Of a stretch of DNA of 11,590 nucleotides, positions 6,013-11,590 are shown piece by piece. A program made the position numbers and the translations under genes. Position 1 is the stretch's first letter. The number at the start of each line of letters is the position of its first letter. The notes beneath the pieces were generated by a model. The model saw only the letters and a list, made by a program, of their open reading frames with translations, ran no database searches and was not told the DNA's origin. The DNA is from DRVP01 sp964604045. Lineage in GTDB: Archaea; Thermoproteota; Bathyarchaeia; Bathyarchaeales; Bathycorpusculaceae. The DNA lies in NCBI GenBank assembly GCA_964604045.1, contig CAZRXM010000033.1, positions 1 through 11,590 of the forward strand. Direction: 5' to 3'.

Positions 6013-7212
6013 GTGGTTGAAAGGCATCCGACCCGATATTTGGCTGAGGAATATGAACGGCTTGTGAGGGAAAACCTCAACTGGGAGCTTAAAGTTTTGG
6101 AGTCAGCGTGTGAACCCGTGTGCATCGTTAACGGCAAAGAGGTTTTGATGCTTTGCGCAAACAACTACCTAAACCTTGCAACCCACCCGAAAGTGGTAAA
6201 CGCCATGATAGAGGCAACCCGTAAATACGGAGCTGGAGCTGGAAGCGACAGATCCATAGCGGGCAACATGATACTCCACGAAGAGCTTGACCGCCGCCTA
6301 GCTAAATTCAAAAGGGCGCCGGCTTCCCTCACCTTTCAGACCGGTTTCATGGTTAACGAGGGGCTTATCCCCCAGCTTGCAGACAAAGGCGACTTGATTG
6401 TTTCAGATGAGCTTAACCACGGCTCCATAATCGATGGGTGCCGTCTCAGCAGAGCTGACAGAGCCATATACAAGCATAAGGACGTGGAGGACTTGGCGCG
6501 GATTTTGGACGAAGCCGAAAAACACGACCCGCCCTACAACCACATTTGGATAATAACCGATGGAGTTTTCAGCATGGACGGGGACCTTGCACCTCTTCCA
6601 GAAATTGTTAAGATTGCAAAGGAGCATGGTGCCGGCGTTTATGTGGATGACGCCCACGGTGAAGGGGTGTTGGGAGAAGGTGGGCGGGGAATTGTAAGCC
6701 ATTTTGGGCTTAAACGGGACGAAGTTCACGTGGAAATGGGAACCTTCTCGAAGGCTTTCGGCGTTATAGGTGGACACATAACAGGTAGCGAGGAGCTCCG
6801 CAACTTCGCCTACAATAAGGTTAGAAGCTGGCTGCTCAGCGGCGCAGTTCCACCTGGAGTGGCAGCCGCATGCATAGCGGCTATAGACGTCCTCGAAACA
6901 GAGCCGGAGCATGTTCGACGCGTCTGGGAAAACCGCAACCACTTGCTAGATGCACTGCAAGACGCGGGGTTCGACACAGGCAATACTGAGACCCCAATAA
7001 TCCCAGTCATGTGTGGGAAAAGCAAAGCCGCTAGGGATTTAGCTGACTACCTTTGGACGAAGGGCATATTTGTTCTGCCGATCTTCTACCCTATGGTTCC
7101 AAGAGACAAGGCGAGGATACGTGTCCAAGTATGCGCCAAACACACGCCTGAACAATTGGACAGAGCAGCTGAAGCTTTCAAAGAAGGCGGGAAAAAGCTC
7201 GGCATAATCTAA
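6013..7212 (+). CDS. kbl: Glycine C-acetyltransferase (2-amino-3-ketobutyrate CoA ligase)
   Basis: PLP enzyme of the alpha-oxoamine synthase family. In this context it cleaves 2-amino-3-oxobutyrate with CoA to glycine and acetyl-CoA. The protein is 399 aa, normal for KBL. ANNYLNLATHPKV is at 49-61, GAGAGSDRSIAGN at 73-85 and DELNHGSIIDGCRLSRAD at 132-149 with His136 stacking on PLP. DGVFSMDGDLAPL is at 183-195, and VDDAHGEGVLGEGGRG at 211-226 has Asp212 and His215. GTFSKAFGVIGG at 243-254 carries Lys247 for the internal aldimine. The family also includes AONS and ALAS; the adjacent threonine dehydrogenase makes KBL the best assignment. The start is GTG, with GGTGG four bases upstream and a family-like N-terminus. 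The sixty-codon-plus reading frames opposite this gene are codon shadows. Confidence 0.94.
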   Translation: MVERHPTRYLAEEYERLVRENLNWELKVLESACEPVCIVNGKEVLMLCANNYLNLATHPKVVNAMIEATRKYGAGAGSDRSIAGNMILHEELDRRLAKFKRAPASLTFQTGFMVNEGLIPQLADKGDLIVSDELNHGSIIDGCRLSRADRAIYKHKDVEDLARILDEAEKHDPPYNHIWIITDGVFSMDGDLAPLPEIVKIAKEHGAGVYVDDAHGEGVLGEGGRGIVSHFGLKRDEVHVEMGTFSKAFGVIGGHITGSEELRNFAYNKVRSWLLSGAVPPGVAAACIAAIDVLETEPEHVRRVWENRNHLLDALQDAGFDTGNTETPIIPVMCGKSKAARDLADYLWTKGIFVLPIFYPMVPRDKARIRVQVCAKHTPEQLDRAAEAFKEGGKKLGII

Positions 7213-7215
7213 ACC

Positions 7216-7221
7216 TTTAAA
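7216..7221 (+). promoter_or_regulatory. TATA box (TTTAAA) of a probably leaderless promoter
   Basis: TTTAAA lies 27 bases (centre to start codon) before the ATG at 7246. This matches archaeal leaderless promoters, where transcription begins at or next to the start codon. No Shine-Dalgarno is present in the 33-base gap; instead it contains CCTCCACCT, the complement of a ribosome-binding sequence. Confidence 0.55.
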
Positions 7222-7245
7222 CCTCCACCTCATATTTTTCTATTA

Positions 7246-7875
7246 ATGCTGAAAAGCATAGCTGAGGAAAAACAACGGCTTCGGGAAAAAATCTGGCGGG
7301 AAATGGAGAAGGCTGGGGTAGCGACTTTCCCGCTTCCATGCTGGGGTAGAATCCCAAACTTTGTTGGAGCTGAAAAAGCCGCCGAAAGGCTCCGCCAACT
7401 CGAGGAATGGAGAAGGGCGAAAATAGTATTTGTCAACCCAGACTCCCCCCAGAAGAAGGTTCGGGAAAACGCTCTAAGAGATGGAAAAATCCTCATAATG
7501 GCTTCTCCGAGACTCAAAAAAGGCTTCATACTGATAGAGCCGTCAAAGGTTAGGGGGAAAGAACATTTAGCCTCAACAATTAAAGGCGCTTTCAAGTTCG
7601 GCGTTGAAGTTCAAGATTTCCCAAAACCAGATCTAGTCGTTGAAGGCTCCGTCGCCGTTGACCTCGAAGGACATAGGCTTGGAAAGGGCTACGGCTACGG
7701 CGACACCGAAATAGAAATCATAAGGAAGAAGTTTGGGGAAGTCCCCGTCGCCACAACAGTCCACGACATACAAGTGGTTGAAAAAGTGCCCTCAGAACCG
7801 AGAGACGAAAAAGTTTCCATAATCGTTACACCGACAAGGGTCTTTCGTGTGGCTACACAGCCTCAGAAAAATTAG
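7246..7875 (+). CDS. 5-formyltetrahydrofolate cyclo-ligase family protein (MTHFS-like)
   Basis: Predicted to use ATP to convert 5-formyl-tetrahydrofolate (or a related C1-pterin) to the 5,10-methenyl form. It is 209 aa. The N-terminal helix LREKIWREMEKAGVATFP (12-29) resembles the family's start. The middle has AKIVFVNPDSPQKKVRENAL and MASPRLKKGFILI (85-97). The signature near the C-terminus is DLVVEGSVAVDLEGHRLGKG followed by YGYGDTE: Arg144-Leu-Gly-Lys-Gly-Tyr-Gly-Tyr-Gly-Asp153 corresponds to the phosphate-binding RLG-x-G-x-G-Y-x-D motif of MTHFS. The sequence looks closer to the divergent archaeal/MTHFSD-like branch than to bacterial YgfA, so the exact substrate, possibly a methanopterin rather than folate derivative, is uncertain. 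It follows kbl, whose glycine product is a one-carbon source, and converges on AOR with 14 bases between. Confidence 0.8.
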   Translation: MLKSIAEEKQRLREKIWREMEKAGVATFPLPCWGRIPNFVGAEKAAERLRQLEEWRRAKIVFVNPDSPQKKVRENALRDGKILIMASPRLKKGFILIEPSKVRGKEHLASTIKGAFKFGVEVQDFPKPDLVVEGSVAVDLEGHRLGKGYGYGDTEIEIIRKKFGEVPVATTVHDIQVVEKVPSEPRDEKVSIIVTPTRVFRVATQPQKN

Positions 7876-7889
7876 AGGGAATTTGCACT

Positions 7890-9761
7890 TCACCAACGGA
7901 GCTTTTCAAGGGCTTTGTCCACGTCTTCCAGTCCAAGCCTTTTCAGAACTTCTGACCTCGGTATGCCCCTTTCATCCCAGCCCACTAGGTCGTAGTATTT
8001 GCGTTTCTCTTCCTCCACACGGATCTTTTCAACAGTTTTACCCTTAAACGGGCCGGATGGAAGGGGCTCATAGAACCGTGGTGGGTTGTCGTCGTGAATT
8101 TTGGGATCCCACCGTAGGTCTGGACCTCCCAGCAGCAGCATGGCCCTCTGCAACTGGATTATTTTCATGGCTTTAGTGTTAACCCACTCGTCTTTAGTCA
8201 ACTCTACGCCCGTTACAGCCTTATAAAATTCGAAAACAAAGGCGCGAGGTATGCCGAAAACGTTGAAGTAGCAGTATACACCAGAATCGTGAAAAGCCAT
8301 CATAAGCTCGCTTCTAAAATCGTCTAAGGGCATGCATGCCACCGACGTGTGGTCTCCGCCTTGAACGGAGACTGCGTAAGAATATATCTCGGGGTAGTCT
8401 TTTTCACTTCGGATACCATGGGCGCCGACACCGATACCTTTTACATGAACGGCGTAGGGCGTGACATCTACACCCTTCAGTTGCCCGATTTTTAAGGCAG
8501 CCCTGTACGTGCCCTCGGCTAAAATGTTGCCCACACCCTCGCGGTAGGCGATTTTCCTTGCCAATGCAGCGAAGGCTTCAGCATCCCCCCATTTGAGTTC
8601 AATGCCTTCTAAGTCCTCTTTAGTTAAGATTCCCTTTTGAAAAAGTTCAGCAGCGAAGCCTAAAACGTTGCCCGTTTGTATGCCGCAAAGCCCTAAATCG
8701 TCGATAACCGAAGCCATGTAAACGTTTTCTTCTGGAGTGAAAATGCCGAGGTTTGTGCCCAGATAGGCTTGAAGCTCGTAGTCCGGGTTGTCGGTTATGG
8801 CTCCCCTAAACTTTCCAGCCCTGACCACCGCTACTTTAAGGCATGTGGTTGGACAGCCGAAGTCTCCCCAATACTGTTTTATCCAAACACGGTTTTCAAA
8901 CTGGTCGACACCGAAGCTTCTTTCGTCGTGCCACTCTTCCTGCCAGTTCCGCACAGGCTCGGAGCTTGTTTTTGCACCAACATCGTAGCCAGCTGACCCT
9001 GTCCCCCAACGTCTCCAAAGCTCACTCTCATAAACGTTGTCGCAAACTTCCTGTACAAGCCTTTGAACAGTCTCCATGTCGGCAACCTCGGGCAGAGGCC
9101 CTGTTCCCTTAACTGCTATGGCTTTAAGCTTCTTAGCGCCCATCACCGCGCCATATCCGCCATAACCAGCGGCATGCGACCACTTGGCCGCCACAACAGC
9201 CGTCCGCACCTTATTCTCTCCGGCTGGACCAATGTAGAGGATGGACGGTTCCTTCCACTCGCCCTTCCATGGGTAACGCTGTTTCAGAAGCATTCTGCAC
9301 TCCCTAGTTAAGGAGGAAACTGTCCGCTTGGCGTCCAAACCCCAAAGGTGGGATGCATCCCTAAGCTCCACGTCTCCATCCTTGATGAATAGGTAAACCG
9401 GCTTTTCGGCTTCACCAGCCACAATGATGCCGTCATAACCAGCACACTTCAGCTCAACGCCGAACTCGCCACCAACGGTTGAACCGACAACCCCATTGCA
9501 TTGGGGGGACTTGCCCGAAACACATATCCGGCCACCAGGGAAAAAGCCAGTAAGCGGCCCCGTCAAAAACAGGAGCAGGTTTTCAGGCCCTAATGGGTCC
9601 ACAGTTTCCCATTGGCTTCCAAGCCTATCCCAGAGGATTCTGGCGGCTAAACCTCTGCCGCCAACATAATCCTTCAGGACGTCGTCGCTGAAACGCACTT
9701 CCTTGACGTTACTGGTTGAAAGATCTACTTCCAGAAACTTTCCAGCATACCCGTAAATCAT
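7890..9761 (-). CDS. aor: Aldehyde:ferredoxin oxidoreductase, tungstopterin family, with altered cluster and pterin motifs
   Basis: Oxidises an aldehyde to the carboxylic acid at a tungsten bis-pterin site and passes electrons to ferredoxin. The protein is 623 aa, slightly longer than classic AOR. The N-terminal domain has GGRGLAARILWDRLG (34-48), TGPLTGFFPGGRICVSGKSP (67-86), GSTVGGEFGVELKCAGYDGI (93-112) and GYGGYGAVMGAKKLKAI (199-215). The cluster motif reads D300-F-G-C303-P-T-T-C307, so the first Cys of the usual C-x2-C-x3-C is Asp. The distal fourth Cys is present as Cys497. The first pterin motif, D354-D-L-G-L-C359, is normal; the second, D492-S-G-V-Y-C497, has lost the usual Gly-Leu before Cys. 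The substrate cannot be predicted. The ATG overlaps the TGA of the upstream ferredoxin (9758-9761), indicating co-translation. Confidence 0.93.
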   Translation of the reverse strand: MIYGYAGKFLEVDLSTSNVKEVRFSDDVLKDYVGGRGLAARILWDRLGSQWETVDPLGPENLLLFLTGPLTGFFPGGRICVSGKSPQCNGVVGSTVGGEFGVELKCAGYDGIIVAGEAEKPVYLFIKDGDVELRDASHLWGLDAKRTVSSLTRECRMLLKQRYPWKGEWKEPSILYIGPAGENKVRTAVVAAKWSHAAGYGGYGAVMGAKKLKAIAVKGTGPLPEVADMETVQRLVQEVCDNVYESELWRRWGTGSAGYDVGAKTSSEPVRNWQEEWHDERSFGVDQFENRVWIKQYWGDFGCPTTCLKVAVVRAGKFRGAITDNPDYELQAYLGTNLGIFTPEENVYMASVIDDLGLCGIQTGNVLGFAAELFQKGILTKEDLEGIELKWGDAEAFAALARKIAYREGVGNILAEGTYRAALKIGQLKGVDVTPYAVHVKGIGVGAHGIRSEKDYPEIYSYAVSVQGGDHTSVACMPLDDFRSELMMAFHDSGVYCYFNVFGIPRAFVFEFYKAVTGVELTKDEWVNTKAMKIIQLQRAMLLLGGPDLRWDPKIHDDNPPRFYEPLPSGPFKGKTVEKIRVEEEKRKYYDLVGWDERGIPRSEVLKRLGLEDVDKALEKLRW

Positions 9762-10309
9762 AGTAGGCGTTTTCCCTCCTCCCCATAAATTTTAACGGCT
9801 AGGTCTCTCGCAATCTCCTCCGGGGTGCGGGCGTAAAGCTTGTAGGAGTGGTCTCTTCGAGGAACAACCATTAGAACGTTCCATAACCCTTCCCGGCAAA
9901 CCCTAACGCACTGAGGGTCTCCACCGCAAAGGTCGCATATTAAAACCCTTTTTTCGGTTGGATGCATGTGGGGGATTCTCCCCGGACAAGCTTCAATGCA
10001 TTTCCCGCATCCAACACAAGCTTTTGCATCCACAAGCACGGCGCCCGTTTCCCTATTCACGGACAAGGCTTGGGTTGGACAGGCCTCTACGCATGGATAG
10101 TCCTCGCACTGGGCGCAGAAATGTGGAAACTCGATTCCGGGAGCGAGCATGAAAACCCTTATTCGGGAGGCTTCGGGCCATACCCGCTTTTCATGGAAAA
10201 GCGAGCAAGCTATTTCGCATCTCCTACAGCCACTGCATTTTGAAAGGTCTCTGGCAATCCATATGGCTTCATGTTTTTCTGTTTCAGCCAACAGCGAAGC
10301 CTCCAGCAC
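9758..10309 (-). CDS. Four-cluster [4Fe-4S] ferredoxin, electron partner of AOR
   Basis: A 183-aa soluble iron-sulfur protein of the HycB/CooF/DMSO-reductase beta-subunit type. It has 16 cysteines in four groups: Cys25/28/31/35 (CSGCRRCEIAC), Cys65/68/73/77 (CAQCEDYPCVEACP), Cys98/101/104/108 (CVGCGKCIEACP) and Cys125/128/134/138 (CDLCGGDPQCVRVC), enough for four [4Fe-4S] clusters. No signal peptide or membrane segment is seen. Translational coupling to AOR suggests that it takes electrons from the tungsten enzyme. Start: GTG 10309 is the longest option but has GGAAG only one base before it. GGAGG at 10300-10304 lies eight bases before a TTG at 10289-10291, so the real protein may begin at residue 7. 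A TATA-like TTTAAA at 10344-10349 fits transcription starting near 10320. Confidence 0.88.
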   Translation of the reverse strand: MLEASLLAETEKHEAIWIARDLSKCSGCRRCEIACSLFHEKRVWPEASRIRVFMLAPGIEFPHFCAQCEDYPCVEACPTQALSVNRETGAVLVDAKACVGCGKCIEACPGRIPHMHPTEKRVLICDLCGGDPQCVRVCREGLWNVLMVVPRRDHSYKLYARTPEEIARDLAVKIYGEEGKRLL

Positions 10310-10317
10310 ACTTCCAG

Positions 10318-10354
10318 AAAACTTGTGGTAGATACAAGTTTCATTTAAAACTTG
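10318..10354. promoter_or_regulatory. Three AAACTTG half-sites around a TATA box, in the ferredoxin-AOR / DedA divergent promoter
   Basis: AAAACTTG occurs at 10318-10325 and 10347-10354, exactly 29 bases apart, and its inverted form ACAAGTTT at 10334-10341. The last two make a perfect 7-bp inverted repeat (CAAGTTT, 6-base spacer, AAACTTG) centred on CATTTA and covering TTTAAA at 10344-10349. The first two make ACTTGT / ACAAGT with a 7-base spacer. TTTAAA is symmetric and could serve both the minus-strand ferredoxin and the plus-strand DedA gene. A repressor bound here would block TBP. The regulator is unknown. Confidence 0.55.
10344..10349. promoter_or_regulatory. TATA box (TTTAAA), possibly shared by both directions
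   Basis: On the minus strand it gives an expected transcription start near 10320, with a leader of about 11 bases to GTG 10309 or 29 bases to TTG 10291. On the plus strand it gives a start near 10372 and a leader of about 46 bases to the DedA TTG. It is embedded in the half-site array. Confidence 0.45.
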
Positions 10355-10406
10355 GCTCGCACTTTCTCTATGACAAACTCTTTAAGGACAATAAGTTAAG
10401 GAGGGA

Positions 10407-10412
10407 GAGGTG
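10407..10412 (+). promoter_or_regulatory. Shine-Dalgarno GAGGTG that sets the DedA TTG start
   Basis: GAGGTG lies five bases before TTG at 10418-10420. It is a full match to the CACCTC of archaeal 16S rRNA 3' ends, and supports a TTG start where no ATG is nearby. Confidence 0.6.
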
Positions 10413-10417
10413 AAACC

Positions 10418-11053
10418 TTGCATGTAGACAGTCTCCTAGAACAGCTTGCCGAGTGGTTGCAAAACTTTTCCATCCAGTATGGGTATTTAGGCATATTCCT
10501 AGTGAGTTTGCTCGGCTCCGCTTCAATTTTCTTCCCAATCCCATACACCGTGGTACTTTTCACAGTAGGTTCCCTTGAGACATTTAATCCAATTCTAATT
10601 GCTTTCGCCTCAGGACTTGGCTCAGCCGTAGGAGAGTTTTCTGGATACTTGCTGGGGCTAGGTGGCAGAAAAGTGATAAGCGAAAAAGGTAAACGCAATG
10701 TGGAGCTTCTCTTAAAAATTTTCGGGCGATATAGCGCCCTAGCCATTTTCATGTTCGCATTGACACCTTTGCCCGATGAATTGTTGTTTATTCCCCTTGG
10801 AGTTATGCGCTACGGCTTCATAAGGGCGTTTATCCCAGCTTTCCTAGGCAAACTTTGCATGAGCCTAATAATAGTCTATAGCGCCCGCTTCACCATTGGA
10901 ATAACCCGCCAAATCTTCGGGATAGAAAGCAGTTGGGTTTCAGCCATCATAAGCATGGTCATCGCATCGATCCTCCTCATAATAGTCTTCATCCTCATGT
11001 TTAAAGTGGATTGGGAGAAAACCCTTGAAAAACATATAAAGCCTAGAAAATAG
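10418..11053 (+). CDS. DedA/VTT-family integral membrane protein
   Basis: A 211-aa polytopic membrane protein of the DedA/SNARE-associated (VTT) family, whose members have been linked to lipid scrambling or flipping and membrane homeostasis. Hydrophobic segments lie near 22-40, 43-70, 106-128, 135-155 and 173-195. Family features are FFPIPYTVVLFTVGS (38-52), GLGSAVGEFSGYLLGLGGRK (66-85) with the G-x3-G-x3-GY-x-LG pattern, and TPLPDELLFIPLGVMRYGF (116-134). The C-terminus is a basic tail. The start is TTG 10418, supported by the strong Shine-Dalgarno just upstream. It shares a promoter region with the divergent ferredoxin-AOR operon, but no functional link is evident. The transported lipid or substrate cannot be told from sequence. 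Confidence 0.85.
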   Translation: MHVDSLLEQLAEWLQNFSIQYGYLGIFLVSLLGSASIFFPIPYTVVLFTVGSLETFNPILIAFASGLGSAVGEFSGYLLGLGGRKVISEKGKRNVELLLKIFGRYSALAIFMFALTPLPDELLFIPLGVMRYGFIRAFIPAFLGKLCMSLIIVYSARFTIGITRQIFGIESSWVSAIISMVIASILLIIVFILMFKVDWEKTLEKHIKPRK

Positions 11054-11071
11054 GAGGGACTGAAGACAAGC

Positions 11072-11096
11072 TTTCCACAAACGTAATAGGTGGAAA
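11072..11096. other. 7-bp inverted repeat in the DedA-EndoQ gap
   Basis: TTTCCAC (11072-11078) and GTGGAAA (11090-11096) are exact reverse complements with an 11-base spacer. It lies 18 bases after the DedA stop and 28 bases before the next TTG start. It may be an operator, a transcript-end hairpin, or chance; there is no long T-tract after it on the plus strand. Confidence 0.3.
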
Positions 11097-11124
11097 AACA
11101 TAATTTTCATAAGCGGCGAAAACC

Positions 11125-11590
11125 TTGAGAGTCATAGCCGACCTACACATTCACGGACGCTACAGCCGGGCGACGAGCCAAAGCATGCGCGTAGAAGAAA
11201 TCGCCCGCTTCGCCAAGATTAAAGGCCTAAACCTTGTTGGAACTGGAGACTTCACTCACCCCAAATGGTTGAAGGAACTCCAGGAAACATTAATCCACGA
11301 TGAAGAGTCTGGGCTTTATAGGCTGGCCAGCGATCCGAATTTCCCGGTCAGTTTCATGGTAACAACGGAAGTCAGCACAGTCTTCACTTTTGAAGGGGAA
11401 GTCAAGAAAATCCACCACGTGATTTTAACGCCGAGCATAGAGACGGCTGTCCAGATCAACGAGCGTCTGTCGAAGTATGGGGATTTATCCGTCGATGGAC
11501 GGCCCACCCTCGATGTGAGTGCTCCACAGCTTGTTGAGGAGGTCATGGAGGTTTCCAGCGAAAACATGGTTTTCCCAGCCCACGCTTGGA
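11125..11590 (+). CDS. Endonuclease Q-like PHP-domain DNA repair nuclease, N-terminal part
   Basis: The gene runs off the right edge after 155 codons with no stop. TTG at 11125-11127 starts MRVIADLHIHGRYSRATSQS. PHP metal-site residues are visible: Asp6-Leu-His8-Ile-His10, LVGTGDFTHP (38-46) with Asp42 and His45, TTEVS (80-84) with Glu82, KKIHHVILTPS (94-104), DGRPTLDVSAPQLVEEVMEV (124-143), and FPAHAW (150-155) with His153. This order and the GTGDFTHP / DGRP / PAH-W wording fit the endonuclease Q family (older annotations: PHP-domain or helicase-like hypothetical protein). EndoQ cuts DNA 5' of deaminated bases such as uracil and hypoxanthine in Thermococcales. The zinc-finger and C-terminal parts are beyond the window. 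The ribosome-binding site is weak (GGCG at 11115-11118). Confidence 0.85.
   Translation, partial: MRVIADLHIHGRYSRATSQSMRVEEIARFAKIKGLNLVGTGDFTHPKWLKELQETLIHDEESGLYRLASDPNFPVSFMVTTEVSTVFTFEGEVKKIHHVILTPSIETAVQINERLSKYGDLSVDGRPTLDVSAPQLVEEVMEVSSENMVFPAHAW

Noticed and set aside
6403..6942. 179-codon open frame on the minus strand inside kbl.
   Set aside because: It lies entirely opposite a well-conserved PLP enzyme and shows no recognisable domain; it is a shadow of kbl codon usage.
4980..9761. Idea that AOR oxidises an aldehyde made by the neighbouring threonine genes.
   Set aside because: The TDH-KBL route makes glycine and acetyl-CoA, not an aldehyde; methylglyoxal from spontaneous decarboxylation is possible, but nothing in the sequence supports it as the substrate, and AOR is on the other strand with its own promoter.

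Overview
This 11.6-kb window looks like a piece of an archaeal chromosome, probably from an uncultured anaerobe such as a member of the Bathyarchaeia/TACK lineages; that placement is inferred. The archaeal signs are a zinc-containing archaeal/eukaryote-type prolyl-tRNA synthetase, an archaeal-type cofactor-independent phosphoglycerate mutase, a COG3199-type ATP-NAD kinase, a tungsten-type aldehyde:ferredoxin oxidoreductase (AOR) with its polyferredoxin, the start of an endonuclease Q (PHP-domain) gene, TTTAAA-type TATA boxes, and many TTG/GTG starts. No tRNA, rRNA, CRISPR array, transposon or phage gene was seen. Genes are packed in short divergent and convergent blocks, and no gene-free stretch exceeds about 230 bases.

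Layout, left to right. (1) Bases 1-209 hold the C-terminus of an AOR-family protein, readable only if one base is restored near base 108. (2) proS (minus) converges on it with a 4-base gap. (3) A 230-base divergent intergenic region separates proS from apgM (plus). (4) The NAD kinase (minus) converges on apgM with a 3-base gap. (5) A 58-base divergent promoter region with a perfect 8-bp inverted repeat leads into a plus-strand block: DUF1028, SDR-type L-threonine dehydrogenase (ATGA overlap), 2-amino-3-ketobutyrate CoA ligase, and a 5-formyltetrahydrofolate cyclo-ligase-like gene that seems to have its own leaderless promoter. (6) On the minus strand, a 16-cysteine ferredoxin and a full-length AOR form a two-gene operon (ATGA overlap). 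(7) A 108-base divergent region with three copies of an AAACTTG half-site around a TATA box separates that operon from a DedA/VTT membrane protein (plus). (8) The window ends inside an endonuclease Q gene (plus).

Functionally, the central block converts L-threonine to 2-amino-3-oxobutyrate and then, with CoA, to glycine and acetyl-CoA. A folate one-carbon enzyme lies next door, which fits amino-acid fermentation with glycine feeding one-carbon metabolism. The AOR and polyferredoxin would oxidise an unknown aldehyde and pass low-potential electrons to ferredoxin. apgM serves lower glycolysis/gluconeogenesis, and the NAD kinase supplies NADP. The most unusual points are the AOR, where the first cysteine of the cluster motif is Asp and the second pterin motif is altered; the two dyad/half-site arrays in divergent promoters; and the DUF1028 gene translationally coupled to threonine dehydrogenase.
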